A DNA stretch of 64,000 bases from NCBI RefSeq assembly GCF_001049755.1, contig NZ_CVLB01000001.1, positions 1,320,995 to 1,384,994 of the forward strand, given 5' to 3'. The translations under genes were made by a program, and so were the position numbers. Each line of letters starts with the position of its first letter. Within the stretch, counting starts at the first letter, position 1. The notes under the pieces were generated by a model that did no database searches, was not told the origin of the DNA, and saw only the letters and a program-made list of their open reading frames with translations. The stretch is from Brachyspira suanatina. GTDB taxonomy: Bacteria; Spirochaetota; Brachyspiria; Brachyspirales; Brachyspiraceae. Of the stretch, positions 38,056-47,925 are shown one piece after another.

Positions 38056-39195
38056 TTATTCAAAGATTGTTTTGTATTTGTCTTTTAAATAAGGTGTTAT
38101 TTCTTTTATAGGTATTAATACTCTAGTTTCACCTATTGCATAAGGTCCTATTTCATAAATGCCCCAAGTAAATACTAAACCTTTTGATGTCAAATAGAAA
38201 TTATTATTTTCTAATGTAAGTTCATCTAAACCTATATAAGAATTAGCATCTCTGCCTTCAAGATTTACTAATTTATCTTTTACTAATTTTAATAATTCTG
38301 GATTTTTTAAGTCTGTTATTAAATCTTCTATTTTTAATTTACTTCCATCTTCTAATGAGTATACACTGTTTACTGTAGCATAATTTCCATGTGCTCCGCC
38401 AGTATATTCATAAACTAATTTATTTATAGATACAACTTTTTTACTTAAATAATCTATACCAAATTGAGAAGAATAATTTTCTATATGTGATATATAATCT
38501 GATTTTACCCACTCATCATAGATAGGAGTCATTTTATTGCTTACTATAGTTTGAGCTGTTAATAATTTACCCAAATCATTGAAAGTGCTTGCATCAGTTA
38601 TTCCAAAATCTTTATTAATGTCTAAATTAATTTTATCAATACTTGCAGATTTGCTGTCATTATTTAAAGCAAATATTGCAGTTTTGAATTGAAAGAATCT
38701 TTGACCATTAGTTGATGATTCAGGAGAAACATTTGAATAAGCATATTCAATTATTCTAGCACCAGTTATAGATGTTTTTCCAGTTTTGAAAGTCATTTCT
38801 TTACCATCTATTGTAGCTACGAATGGATATGCTATGCTAGGGAAATTTCCTTCTAATGTTTTATTGTCATAAGAAGTTGCTGATATATTGCCTTCATCAA
38901 GCTCGCCTGCTCTTGTAACATTGAATGTGTTTAAATTTTGATTAATGTCTCTGTAATATACTACTCCGAAATTTCCGCTTTCATTCTGTGCTATTTCAGA
39001 GTTGATATATTCTCCAGTATCAGCTACTAAATATACAACTTCATAATTGTTAGCTTTTTCATTTTCGCTAAGCTGTAATGGTTTTACTTCTGCAGTATTA
39101 TTTTCGGTTGCTGTTTCCTGTTTAGCATTGTTTGAATTACCGCATGAAACAAAAACAAATAAAGTACATAATGCTGTTAAAAAAATTGCTTTCAT
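38056..39195 (-). CDS. Lipoprotein with C-terminal DUF3298-like domain
   Basis: 379 residues. The signal MKAIFLTALCTLFVFVSC has lipobox FVSC (Cys18), followed by an Asn/Glu-rich tether, so a lipid-anchored envelope protein. The C-terminal half contains YEYTGGAHGNYATVNSVYSL and later LTSKGLVFTWGIYEIGPYA with a final VLIPIKEI, the pattern of DUF3298 (the domain also found in RsiV and PdaC-like proteins); the region before it corresponds to the DUF4163-like part. In RsiV this domain binds lysozyme, but no sigma factor or transmembrane anti-sigma part is present here, so a deacetylase-like or lysozyme-binding role is only a possibility. GAGGG is 5 bases before the ATG. A monocistronic transcript is likely. 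Confidence 0.82.
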   Translation of the reverse strand: MKAIFLTALCTLFVFVSCGNSNNAKQETATENNTAEVKPLQLSENEKANNYEVVYLVADTGEYINSEIAQNESGNFGVVYYRDINQNLNTFNVTRAGELDEGNISATSYDNKTLEGNFPSIAYPFVATIDGKEMTFKTGKTSITGARIIEYAYSNVSPESSTNGQRFFQFKTAIFALNNDSKSASIDKINLDINKDFGITDASTFNDLGKLLTAQTIVSNKMTPIYDEWVKSDYISHIENYSSQFGIDYLSKKVVSINKLVYEYTGGAHGNYATVNSVYSLEDGSKLKIEDLITDLKNPELLKLVKDKLVNLEGRDANSYIGLDELTLENNNFYLTSKGLVFTWGIYEIGPYAIGETRVLIPIKEITPYLKDKYKTIFE

Positions 39196-39314
39196 TTTTA
39201 CCCTCTTTTTTATATATTACTCCCGAAAATATACTATAGATATAACAACGTATATTTTTTTATGTAAAATATTTTGTTTTAATAAATGAAATTTTTACAA
39301 TAATAAAAAATTAA

Positions 39315-41135
39315 TTATAAAAATTTAAAATATGATACCTCATTAACTATATTTTCTGTTTTTTCAAGTATATTATTACTTTCATTTGCACCTTGTTCAG
39401 CTATATTTGAATTTGTATAATTAATATTATTAAGTTCAGTAACAGCAGTATTTATTTTTGACATACTTTCTTCTTCGTCTTTTATAGATTGTAATATTGA
39501 TACCAATATATCAGACATTTCATTTGCAAAACTTTCTATTTCTTCTAACGCCTTAGAAGATTCTCTTACTGTAGTTTCCCCTACCTCTATTTTTTTTGTA
39601 GTTTCGCTTACTATACTGCTTATATCTTTTGCTGCAGTGCTTACATTTGTAGATAAATTTCTTACTTCTGAAGCAACAACTGCAAATCCTTTACCTTGAT
39701 CACCAGCACGTGCTGCCTCAACTGAAGCATTAAGAGCTAATATATTTGTTTGAAAAGCTATGGATTCTATTATAGAAGTTATATTTGCTATTTTTTTACT
39801 ATATTCATATACTTCTATAACATTTTTGGATGTATCTTTTATAGCATTAACACCTCTTATTGTTGATTCCAACATATTATCACTTGTTTTTTTAGCATTG
39901 TCTGTATTAACTACAGTATCTTTTATAGATGAAAATACAATTTCTATTGAGTTTGTTAATTCTTCTAATGAGGAGGATTGTACAGAAACTCTTTGTGATA
40001 AATTTTTATTTCCATTATTTATTATTTCCATAGAACTATTAATGCCATTAATTTCATTTTTCAAGTTATGAATAATGCTACCTAATTTGTTTTGCATCAT
40101 TCTCATTGCCCTAACTAGAGTTCCAGTTTCATTCTTTTTTTCTAATTCTTTTTTATTAAAGGAAGCATTAAAATTTCCATCAGACATAGACTCTACAATT
40201 TTTATTGTATTGTTTAAAGTGTTCGATATAGGTTTTGCTATTATTGTAAGCAGTATTGACTCCATTAATATTAACATTATAAATCCTACTATCATAACGA
40301 TAATAAGTCTAATAACATTCCATTCTAAAATATCTATATTAGCTTCCACTATTAAATACCATGGAGTATTTTTTATATTTGTACTCATATATAATTTCTT
40401 ATCTTTAATAAATGCAAATGAATCAGTTCCTAATATATCATTTTTATGGACTGAGAATATTGCATTATTAAAAATATTTTCTTTTAAAATAGCATTTTTA
40501 TTTTTATGATAGAAATAAACTCCATCTCCGTTTATTAAACTTATATTATAATTGTATATCATTGCATTAGATAAAGTATCATTAGCAATTTGATTAAATA
40601 TTATATCTACACCTAATATTCCACGTACTGTATTATCATCATTATAAATTGCTTTGCTGAATGCTATTGCTAATGATTCTGTAACAACATCAATATATGG
40701 ATTTGATATAAATATATTAGTAGTTTCTAATGCTTTTATAAACCATTCTCTAGTGGTTTGATCATAATCTGATGGTAAAGGGGCACTATTGAACATTACT
40801 CCTCCATCTTTGTATGGAACAGTTGTAGCAAAATATATATTTGCTATATCATTATCTCGTCTAACTATATTTGACATTATAGTAGGAAAATTATTTGTAT
40901 AATATTCTGCTTCCAAATATGATGAAAATATTTCTATTTGTTTCTTTATTGCATACATATTATTATCTAATACATTGGATAATAATTTAGCATTATCTTT
41001 AGACATAGTAATAAACTCATTTTTATATTTTGGTATATATAAAGACAAAACAGTTATAAATATAACCATTATACATATTGTATAAGGTATTATAAAGCTT
41101 AAAATAAGTTTATTCTTTTTGTATAAATTAATCAT
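39315..41135 (-). CDS. Methyl-accepting chemotaxis protein with amino-acid-type dCache domain
   Basis: 606 residues. TM1 lies at about residues 9-33, a periplasmic double-Cache domain at ~35-270, TM2 at ~274-298, then HAMP and a long signalling coiled coil. The hairpin tip reads [20 protein letters not shown] then [18 protein letters not shown], which contacts CheA/CheW. In the sensor, R129-x-W131-F132, Y147-x-D149 and D177 occur at the same spacing as the amino-acid-binding residues of the dCache_1AA motif (R-x-W-Y, Y-x-D, D) known from PctA, so an amino-acid ligand is likely. No C-terminal CheR-tether pentapeptide is visible (ends SYFKFL). AAGGA is 7 bases before the ATG. Transcribed divergently from metH. 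Confidence 0.92.
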   Translation of the reverse strand: MINLYKKNKLILSFIIPYTICIMVIFITVLSLYIPKYKNEFITMSKDNAKLLSNVLDNNMYAIKKQIEIFSSYLEAEYYTNNFPTIMSNIVRRDNDIANIYFATTVPYKDGGVMFNSAPLPSDYDQTTREWFIKALETTNIFISNPYIDVVTESLAIAFSKAIYNDDNTVRGILGVDIIFNQIANDTLSNAMIYNYNISLINGDGVYFYHKNKNAILKENIFNNAIFSVHKNDILGTDSFAFIKDKKLYMSTNIKNTPWYLIVEANIDILEWNVIRLIIVMIVGFIMLILMESILLTIIAKPISNTLNNTIKIVESMSDGNFNASFNKKELEKKNETGTLVRAMRMMQNKLGSIIHNLKNEINGINSSMEIINNGNKNLSQRVSVQSSSLEELTNSIEIVFSSIKDTVVNTDNAKKTSDNMLESTIRGVNAIKDTSKNVIEVYEYSKKIANITSIIESIAFQTNILALNASVEAARAGDQGKGFAVVASEVRNLSTNVSTAAKDISSIVSETTKKIEVGETTVRESSKALEEIESFANEMSDILVSILQSIKDEEESMSKINTAVTELNNINYTNSNIAEQGANESNNILEKTENIVNEVSYFKFL

Positions 41136-41329
41136 AAAAAATCCTTTTAGTAGTTATATTATTAATATTAAATAAAGAAACTGATGATAATAACTGAAAA
41201 TAATGATAATAATATGTATTAATATTCATATTTTTAGTATACTATAATAACTTTATTTTTCAATGATAATAATAAAATTTTTTTTATTATTAATAATAAT
41301 ATTTTTGATATCCAATGGCTGTAAAAAAC

Positions 41330-41358
41330 TTGTTATATTTATATTTTTATATTAGAAT
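41330..41358 (+). promoter_or_regulatory. Promoter of the metH operon
   Basis: TTGTTA (41330-41335), a 17-base spacer and TAGAAT (41353-41358) lie about 40 bases before the metH start. The leader is too short for an S-adenosylmethionine or cobalamin riboswitch, and I see none. Confidence 0.55.
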
Positions 41359-41398
41359 AAGTAAAATTCTGTTTTATAAAATAATTGGAGCTTGAATA

Positions 41399-44020
41399 AT
41401 GAATAATATTAAAGAAAAATTAAAAGAACTTATAAAAGAACAGTATTTAATAATAGACGGTGCAACAGGTACAGAACTTCAAAAGAAAGAAATTAAAAAA
41501 GAATCTTGGATTATAAATGGAAATAATATAGAAGGTTGTAATGAAATACTGAATATAACTGCTCCAAATATAATGAAAGAAATACATATAGATTATTTGA
41601 ATGCCAATGCCAATATAACGAAGACTAATAGTTTCGGAGCTATACCTTGGGTTTTAAGTGAATATGATATTGCAGATAAAGCCTATGATCTAGCAAAAAC
41701 TGCTGCATTAATAGCTAATGAGGCAAGAGAAGAATATTTAAAAAATCCTAATTCTAAAGGAGATTTAAATAGAGATATATTTATTGCCGGCAGTTTAGGC
41801 CCCGGTGTAAAACTTCCTAGTTTGGGACAAATTAGTTTTGATGAAATGTATAATGGATATACAGAAGCTGCAAAAGGATTAATAGATGGAGGAGTTGATA
41901 TAATACTTCTTGAAACTGCCCAAGATGTTTTGCAATTAAAAGCTGCAATACTAGCAGTTAACGATACAGCTAAAAAACTTAATAAAGAAATTCCAATAAT
42001 GGTATCTGTAACTATAGAAAAAGAAGGTACTATGCTTTTAGGTACAGATATAGAAACAGCATATACTATACTTTCAAATTTAGATATTTTTTCTATAGGC
42101 ATGAATTGCGGTACTGGGCCTGATATGGCAATGCGTCATATAAAAAAGCTTTCAGAAATATCATCTCTTCCAATATCAATACATAGTAATGCAGGACTTC
42201 CGGAAAACAGAGGAGGAAAAGCATATTATAGTATGACGCCGGAAGAGTTTGCTGATATTAATAGCAAGTTTTTTGAGTTAGACGGACTTGCATTTATAGG
42301 AGGATGCTGCGGTACTACCCCACTTCATATAAATGCATTGGCTGATAAAGTAAAAGGAATAAAGCCTAAAAAGCCGGCATTGGAAAAACAAAGACCATAT
42401 ATAGCTAGTTTATTTAATGTAGTAAGCATAAAACAAAATCCAGCTCCTTTAATGATAGGTGAAAGAAGCAATGCTACAGGAAGTAAAATATTTAGAGAAC
42501 TTATGATTGCAGGCGATATGGACGGTATGCTTGATGTTGGTATAAAACAGGTAAAAGCTGGAAGCCATGCAATAGATGTTAATGCTGCTTGGGCTGGACG
42601 TGATGAAGTGGAAGATATTACAAAAATTATTTCTGCTTATGTTAAACAAATTTCTTTGCCTTTAGTTATTGATGCAATAAAACCTAATGTTATAGAGGCT
42701 GCTTTAAAAGTATATGGCGGAAAACCAATAATAAATTCTGCAAATATGGAGCAAGGCGAAGAAAAATTTGACTCCATATGTTCATTAGCTAAAAGATATG
42801 GTGCCTCTATTATGCTTCTTACTATAGATGAAAAATCAATGGCATTAACTTGTGAAGATAAATTGAGAATGGCTGAAAGAATGTATGATCGTGCAGTTAA
42901 TGTTCATAAGATATTACCTCATGATATAATATTCGACCCTCTTACATTTACACTTGCTAGCGGTGATGAAAATAGTTTTATGGCAGGAGTTGAAACTTTA
43001 AATGCTATAAAAGAATTATCAAATAAATATCCTGAAAGTTCTATAAGTTTGGGAGTATCAAATATATCTTTTGGACTTAAAGAAGAAGCTAGAAAGATAA
43101 TGAATTCAGTATTTTTATATGAAGCTATTAATCATGGACTTACTACTGCAATTGTTAATGTAGCTCAAATACTTCCGCTTTCAAAAATAGATGAAAAAGA
43201 AATAGAATTAGCAAAAGAACTTATATATAATAAAAATAATACTAAAGAACCTTTAATAAATTATATAAATCACTTCTCTGATAAAAAAGAAAAGAAAGAA
43301 CTTAATAAAGAAGAAAATATTAAAAAGCCTATAAGGGAAGCTATAAGAGATGCTATGCTTGACGGTGAATGGAAAGATATGCAAAACTTACTTAATGAGG
43401 TGAAAGAAAATAGCGAAGAATTTGGCGGAGAAAAGAAATTTGCCCAGGCTATAATTGATGAAATACTTCTTCCTACTATGGCTGATATCGGGGTAAAATT
43501 TGGTGAAGGAACTATACAGCTTCCTTTTGTACTTGGTTCTGCTGAAGTAATGAAAAAGAGTGTTGATTTCTTATCCGAATTTTTAGAGAAAAAGAAACAG
43601 GAAAAAACTGCTAAAATAATACTTGGTACTGTGGCAGGAGATGTGCATGATGTTGGTAAGAATTTAGTTGAAATCATCATAAAAAATAATGGATTTGAAA
43701 CTGTTAATATTGGTACTAAAGTTCCTATAGAAAAATTTTTAGAAGCATATCATGAACATAATGCAGACTGCATAGGAATGTCTGGTCTTTTGGTAAAATC
43801 TACCGAAGTGATGAAAGATAATCTTGCCTATATAAGAGAAAAAGGATTGAAAATACCTATTCTTCTTGGAGGAGCTGCACTTACAAAAGAGTTTGTAGAA
43901 AATGACTGTAAAAAAGTTTATGGAGATACTGGTAAAATATTTTATTGTAAAGATGGCTTTGATGATATATTAGCAATAAAAGAGATAATAGCTGATAGAG
44001 ATAAAGAAAATAATAATTAA
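41399..44020 (+). CDS. metH: Cobalamin-dependent methionine synthase, catalytic part
   Basis: It transfers the methyl group of 5-methyltetrahydrofolate via cobalamin to homocysteine. 873 residues: homocysteine-binding barrel (1-~325) with zinc ligands C237 (GMNCGTGP) and C303-C304 (GGCCGTTP); pterin barrel (~345-620; MIGERSNATGSK, DVNAAW, NSANMEQGE); cobalamin cap (~650-735); B12 Rossmann domain with the GDVHDVGKN motif, whose His750 is the lower cobalt ligand. The ~330-residue C-terminal S-adenosylmethionine reactivation domain of E. coli MetH is absent but is encoded by the next gene, 17 bases on. GGAG stands about 9 bases before the ATG. Confidence 0.94.
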   Translation: MNNIKEKLKELIKEQYLIIDGATGTELQKKEIKKESWIINGNNIEGCNEILNITAPNIMKEIHIDYLNANANITKTNSFGAIPWVLSEYDIADKAYDLAKTAALIANEAREEYLKNPNSKGDLNRDIFIAGSLGPGVKLPSLGQISFDEMYNGYTEAAKGLIDGGVDIILLETAQDVLQLKAAILAVNDTAKKLNKEIPIMVSVTIEKEGTMLLGTDIETAYTILSNLDIFSIGMNCGTGPDMAMRHIKKLSEISSLPISIHSNAGLPENRGGKAYYSMTPEEFADINSKFFELDGLAFIGGCCGTTPLHINALADKVKGIKPKKPALEKQRPYIASLFNVVSIKQNPAPLMIGERSNATGSKIFRELMIAGDMDGMLDVGIKQVKAGSHAIDVNAAWAGRDEVEDITKIISAYVKQISLPLVIDAIKPNVIEAALKVYGGKPIINSANMEQGEEKFDSICSLAKRYGASIMLLTIDEKSMALTCEDKLRMAERMYDRAVNVHKILPHDIIFDPLTFTLASGDENSFMAGVETLNAIKELSNKYPESSISLGVSNISFGLKEEARKIMNSVFLYEAINHGLTTAIVNVAQILPLSKIDEKEIELAKELIYNKNNTKEPLINYINHFSDKKEKKELNKEENIKKPIREAIRDAMLDGEWKDMQNLLNEVKENSEEFGGEKKFAQAIIDEILLPTMADIGVKFGEGTIQLPFVLGSAEVMKKSVDFLSEFLEKKKQEKTAKIILGTVAGDVHDVGKNLVEIIIKNNGFETVNIGTKVPIEKFLEAYHEHNADCIGMSGLLVKSTEVMKDNLAYIREKGLKIPILLGGAALTKEFVENDCKKVYGDTGKIFYCKDGFDDILAIKEIIADRDKENNN

Positions 44021-44037
44021 AAAGGATACTAACAGCA

Positions 44038-44850
44038 ATGCCGGAAATAAATCATAAAAATCATGAACATTATATAAATAAACCTCCATTCTATGGAAGA
44101 AAAGTTTTTGAGTTTAATAAAGAAATAGAAAAAGAAGCTTTTGATATGATTAACAAAGTTAGACTTTTCAGAGCAGGTTTTGGATATTCTACAAAGAATC
44201 AAGATATGGAAAAATATAATGAGATGATTAAAACTAAGGTAGAACCTAAATACGAAGAAATGAAGAGCAATATTATAGAAAATAATTTAATTGAACCTGT
44301 AATGATTTACGGATTTTATAAAACTATTACAGAGAATGATAAATTATATATATATGATGTTAATTTTGAAACTAATGAACTAAAAGATGAAAAAATAGAA
44401 ATACCTTTAGAGCGTATGGAAAATGAGCCTTACAATTCAATAGTAGATTTTTTTGATAAAGAAGAAGATACTATAGGTTTTACTCTAGTAAGCCTTGGAA
44501 CGAAATTTGCTGGATTTTTAAAAGGTTTATATGATAATGATGATTATAAGGATTATTACTTTTATAATGCTATAGGAACTAATATCATAGAAAATTATGT
44601 GGATATACTTCAAAACCATATGGATAATTTACTTAATCTAAAAAACAATGGTAAAAGAAAACATGTAGGATGCAGATATTCTTTTGGTTATAAGGCGCTT
44701 TCAAATATGTACGGAAATAGAATCATTTTTGATAAATTAAAGCCGGAAGAATTCAATGTTACTCTTACCGAAAGCTATATGATGGATCCAGAGCTTAGTA
44801 CTTGTGCAATAATATCATTTTGCGAAGATTCTTATTATTTTGCAAATTAA
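44038..44850 (+). CDS. Stand-alone methionine synthase reactivation domain protein
   Basis: 270 residues, similar in order to the AdoMet-binding activation domain of MetH: NKPPFYGRKV near the start, SIVDFFDKEEDTIGFTLVSL in the middle, GCRYSFGYKA (R213-x3-G-Y, corresponding to the R-x-x-x-G-Y-P AdoMet-binding stretch) and VTLTESYMMDPELSTCAI followed by YYF at the end. In the family this domain binds S-adenosylmethionine and re-methylates oxidised cob(II)alamin, with flavodoxin as electron donor. Splitting from the catalytic part is known in Thermotoga (TM0268/TM0269). The gene is directly downstream of the catalytic metH that lacks this domain, which supports the assignment. The proline of GYP is replaced by Lys. 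Divergent, so activity is inferred. Confidence 0.82.
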   Translation: MPEINHKNHEHYINKPPFYGRKVFEFNKEIEKEAFDMINKVRLFRAGFGYSTKNQDMEKYNEMIKTKVEPKYEEMKSNIIENNLIEPVMIYGFYKTITENDKLYIYDVNFETNELKDEKIEIPLERMENEPYNSIVDFFDKEEDTIGFTLVSLGTKFAGFLKGLYDNDDYKDYYFYNAIGTNIIENYVDILQNHMDNLLNLKNNGKRKHVGCRYSFGYKALSNMYGNRIIFDKLKPEEFNVTLTESYMMDPELSTCAIISFCEDSYYFAN

Positions 44851-44851
44851 G

Positions 44852-45778
44852 TTATTTTATATTTTTTAATAAGCTAACAACAAAATCATAATTATTCATA
44901 CTCATTATATGCATCTTTCTATGTTTTTTGAGCATACTATGAAATAAATCAGATGATAATTCTACTGCAACTTTTTTTTCTTCTTCAGGAGATTTATCAC
45001 TAGCTTTTTTTAATTTATTAAGCCAAGTTTCTGGTATATAAGCACCAGGAAGTTTATAATATATAAAGTATGCAGTTTTATATGTAAGTATTGGAAAAAA
45101 TCCAGGAACTAACATAGGTTTTTCTTTTAATGGAAGTTCGTCTATCCATTTTAACAATATTTCTAATCTTTCTGATTCATATATAGGCTGGGTGAATATT
45201 GCTTTAACACCTGAATTAGCTTTCTTAGCAAGTCGTACTTTTAATGTATCATTATTTTTTGCATAACTGTTAATAACGCAGAATGGATATATTGGTTTTA
45301 ATGGTTCTTTAAAAATAAATTCCCCTAAACTTTTTCCTTTATTTAGATCTTTTATTATACTTATTAATAATTCTGAATTTCCTTCAAATACTGCTTTTGC
45401 TTGTTTTTGATTACCATTAGCTATAGCATCTCCAGTAACTGCAAGCACCATTCTTATATCAAAATAATTTGCCCCTATTAAATCATTTTGTAAAGCTATA
45501 GAATTTTTATCTCTCATAGTTTGAGTTGCTATGAAAGGTTTATTATTATTTAGTCTTTGCTGTAATTGCAATGCTGCAAGTATTGATGATATTTTTAAAT
45601 TAGCAAATGGAGAATCAGTTAGAACAAAAGCATCTATATAATCTGAAATTTTAGAATCATCAATTTTATCTTTTATATAACCTAAATCAAATTTGGCTTG
45701 CGGAGATATTTCCAATGTAAATGTATATTCATCTTTATTTTCTAGTTTACCTATGAAATTTTCTACATTATTACTCAT
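44852..45778 (-). CDS. Methylenetetrahydrofolate reductase (MetF) family protein
   Basis: 308 residues, a TIM-barrel type flavoprotein family that makes 5-methyltetrahydrofolate, the substrate of MetH. Seen: FTLEISPQAKFD near the start (the family's catalytic Glu region), then ATQTMRDKN with LVLAVTGD-like MVLAVTGDA (FAD region), GVKAIFTQPIYE and MLVPGFFPI. Similarity is typical of the divergent MTHFRs of anaerobes. Its stop lies 1 base from the stop of the metH reactivation gene on the other strand, so the two transcripts must overlap. The start at 45778 has only a weak purine stretch upstream (AGAGGATTATAGT). The electron donor cannot be told. Confidence 0.8.
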   Translation of the reverse strand: MSNNVENFIGKLENKDEYTFTLEISPQAKFDLGYIKDKIDDSKISDYIDAFVLTDSPFANLKISSILAALQLQQRLNNNKPFIATQTMRDKNSIALQNDLIGANYFDIRMVLAVTGDAIANGNQKQAKAVFEGNSELLISIIKDLNKGKSLGEFIFKEPLKPIYPFCVINSYAKNNDTLKVRLAKKANSGVKAIFTQPIYESERLEILLKWIDELPLKEKPMLVPGFFPILTYKTAYFIYYKLPGAYIPETWLNKLKKASDKSPEEEKKVAVELSSDLFHSMLKKHRKMHIMSMNNYDFVVSLLKNIK

Positions 45779-45904
45779 ACTATAATCCTCTATATTATGT
45801 TAATATCCTACTAAAAAAATAAAAAAAGTCAAATAAAAAAAATCATATTGAAGTTATATAAAAAAGTTATATACTATGCATAATTAGATTTTTTAGGATA
45901 TAAT

Positions 45905-47311
45905 ATGAACGTAAGTGATGATGCTACATTAAAAGAAACCGAAAGACAAAATAGAAAATTTAAAGAATTAACAGAATCAAGAGTTGAATTTTTAGTTATA
46001 AAGTTGGGCATACCTACAATAATTAGTATGCTTACAACATCTTTTTATAATATGGCTGATACATTTTTTGTAAGCAAGATAAATACTCAATCAACTGCTG
46101 CTGTTGGAATAGTATTTTCTATGATGGCAATAATACAGGCTGTAGGATTCTTTTTTGGGCATGGATCTGGTAATTATATATCTATAAAATTAGGAGCAAA
46201 GGAAACAGAAGAAGCTTCAAAAATGGCTGCTACTGGTTTTTTATCTGCTATGATTGCCGGATTTATAATATTAATATTAGGAATAATTTTTATTAAGCCA
46301 TTAGCTTATATATTAGGCTCAACAGAAACTATACTTCCATACTCTATAAGCTATATGAAATATATTTTGATAGGTGCCCCTTATATGACAGCTTCATTAG
46401 TCTTGAATAATCAATTAAGACTTCAGGGTAATGCCTTATTTGCTATGATAGGTTTAATAACAGGGGCTATTTTGAATATAATACTTGATCCTATATTAAT
46501 ATTTCATTTTTCTATGGGTGTAAAAGGTGCTGCCATAGCAACTATAATAAGTCAATTTTGCGGTTTTTGTGTGCTTTTGGTCGGTACTAATGTTTGGGGA
46601 TCTTTGCCTATAAAATTAAAAGATTTTTCACCTAGTTTACAAAAATACAAAGCTATCATTGTAGGAGGACTTCCTAGTCTTTGCAGACAGAGTATATCTA
46701 GTTTTGCAACAGCATTCTTGAATATAGCTGCTGGTCAATTTGGTGATGCTGCTATAGCTGCTATGTCTATAGTAAACAGAGTATCTATATTTGCTAATTC
46801 AGCAATTATAGGATTTGGTCAGGGATTTCAGCCTGTATGCGGATTCAATTATGGAGCAAAAAAGTATGATAGAGTTATAAATGCATTTTTTTTCTGCATC
46901 AAAATATCTACACTAGTGCTTTTCATTTTTGCTGTTATAATATTTATAAATTCATCTCAAATAGTTCATTTATTTAATGATAAAGATATTTCTCTGTTCG
47001 ATATAGCTAAGAATGCTCTACACTATCAGGCATTAAGTTTACCATTATGGGGAGTTATAACATTATCTAGTATGATGCTTCAAACTACTAGAAAAACTAT
47101 AAGAGCTTCTGTTTTAGCCTTAGCAAAACAAGGAATATTTTTCATACCAATTATATATATATTTCCTAGAGTATTTGGAATAACAGGTATAGAAATAGCA
47201 CAGCCTTTTTCTGATTTTCTTACTTTTTTATTATCTATACCTCTTGCTTACAGTATAATAAAAGAAATGAAATTAGAATCATTAAAATTAAAAGATACAA
47301 ACACAAATTAA
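45905..47311 (+). CDS. MATE-family multidrug/metabolite exporter
   Basis: 468 residues, 12 transmembrane segments in two similar halves, inner membrane. FLVIKLGIPTIISMLTTSFY and NMADTFFVSK are the MATE N-terminal signature; the second half repeats it as GGLPSLCRQSISSFATAFLN and GFGQGFQPVCGFNYGAKKYD. The latter is typical of the DinF/NorM-like branch of Gram-positives and anaerobes. It uses Na+ or H+ gradients to export cationic compounds. AGGA is 6 bases before the ATG. Divergent from the MTHFR gene with 126 bases between; the substrate is open. Confidence 0.92.
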   Translation: MNVSDDATLKETERQNRKFKELTESRVEFLVIKLGIPTIISMLTTSFYNMADTFFVSKINTQSTAAVGIVFSMMAIIQAVGFFFGHGSGNYISIKLGAKETEEASKMAATGFLSAMIAGFIILILGIIFIKPLAYILGSTETILPYSISYMKYILIGAPYMTASLVLNNQLRLQGNALFAMIGLITGAILNIILDPILIFHFSMGVKGAAIATIISQFCGFCVLLVGTNVWGSLPIKLKDFSPSLQKYKAIIVGGLPSLCRQSISSFATAFLNIAAGQFGDAAIAAMSIVNRVSIFANSAIIGFGQGFQPVCGFNYGAKKYDRVINAFFFCIKISTLVLFIFAVIIFINSSQIVHLFNDKDISLFDIAKNALHYQALSLPLWGVITLSSMMLQTTRKTIRASVLALAKQGIFFIPIIYIFPRVFGITGIEIAQPFSDFLTFLLSIPLAYSIIKEMKLESLKLKDTNTN

Positions 47312-47325
47312 CATAAAATTAATGC

Positions 47326-47353
47326 TTGCAGTTTTCTATTATCAGTATATAAT
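47326..47353 (+). promoter_or_regulatory. Promoter abutting the start codon of the 180-residue gene
   Basis: TTGCAG (47326-47331), a 16-base spacer and TATAAT (47348-47353); the ATG begins only 8 bases after the -10 box. Transcription would then start at or next to the start codon, implying a leaderless mRNA. Confidence 0.5.
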
Positions 47354-47360
47354 GTAGACT

Positions 47361-47903
47361 ATGGAAATCAAAGATTCTACAAGAAGCGCTTTAGTTAGAA
47401 AAGGTAATGAACTTTTTAATCAAAAAGATATTGAAGGTGCTTACAGATGTTATCTCACAGCTTCCTATTATGGAGGCATAGAAAAAGTTGCAGATTATTA
47501 TAATTTTGAAAAGAAAAATATAATAAAAGCTATGCAGCTTTATAAATTCATTATGAAGGAAGACTCTAATCTTGGAGGAAATGTAAGAGCTAAACAAAAA
47601 CTAGATAAATTAGCAGAATCTGTAGTTAAAGTACTTAGAAAATGGCTTAAAGAAGATGAAACTTTCAATAAAGATGATAAAAATGATAAATTAGAATTAG
47701 ATAGTAAAAATGCATTTCTTCCTAATAATTATAAAAAAAATAGTTTAGAAGATATTTTAAAAGCAAAAGGAAAAATAGATTCTAAGGACAATGATTTAAA
47801 AGTTAATGATAAAATTGTAAATTCCGATTTCTATTCTAAAAATACCAATATAAAAAAACCTGTATTTGAACAAATATATACAAATAAACAAAATAAAAAA
47901 TAA
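47361..47903 (+). CDS. Hypothetical protein with TPR/Sel1-like N-terminus
   Basis: 180 residues, not recognised. Residues ~8-75 (KGNELFNQKDIEGAYRCYLT and NIIKAMQLYKFIMKED) look like two or three helical TPR/Sel1-type hairpins; the C-terminal half is Lys/Asp/Asn-rich and probably disordered. No signal peptide, so cytosolic. There is no Shine-Dalgarno before the ATG, but a good promoter directly abuts it. It is 22 bases before the GlmU-like gene and may share its transcript; a scaffold role there would be a guess. Confidence 0.75.
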   Translation: MEIKDSTRSALVRKGNELFNQKDIEGAYRCYLTASYYGGIEKVADYYNFEKKNIIKAMQLYKFIMKEDSNLGGNVRAKQKLDKLAESVVKVLRKWLKEDETFNKDDKNDKLELDSKNAFLPNNYKKNSLEDILKAKGKIDSKDNDLKVNDKIVNSDFYSKNTNIKKPVFEQIYTNKQNKK

Positions 47904-47925
47904 ACATTATAATTAGGAGTTACCT

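Noticed and set aside
38056-39195. DUF3298 protein as an RsiV-type anti-sigma factor
   Set aside because: It has a lipoprotein signal instead of an anti-sigma domain and a single membrane helix, and no ECF sigma gene is adjacent.
41136-41398. SAM or cobalamin riboswitch upstream of metH
   Set aside because: The leader after the likely promoter is only about 35 bases, and no conserved aptamer elements are visible.
41399-44020. metH as a truncated pseudogene
   Set aside because: All catalytic motifs are intact, and the missing C-terminal domain is encoded by the next gene.
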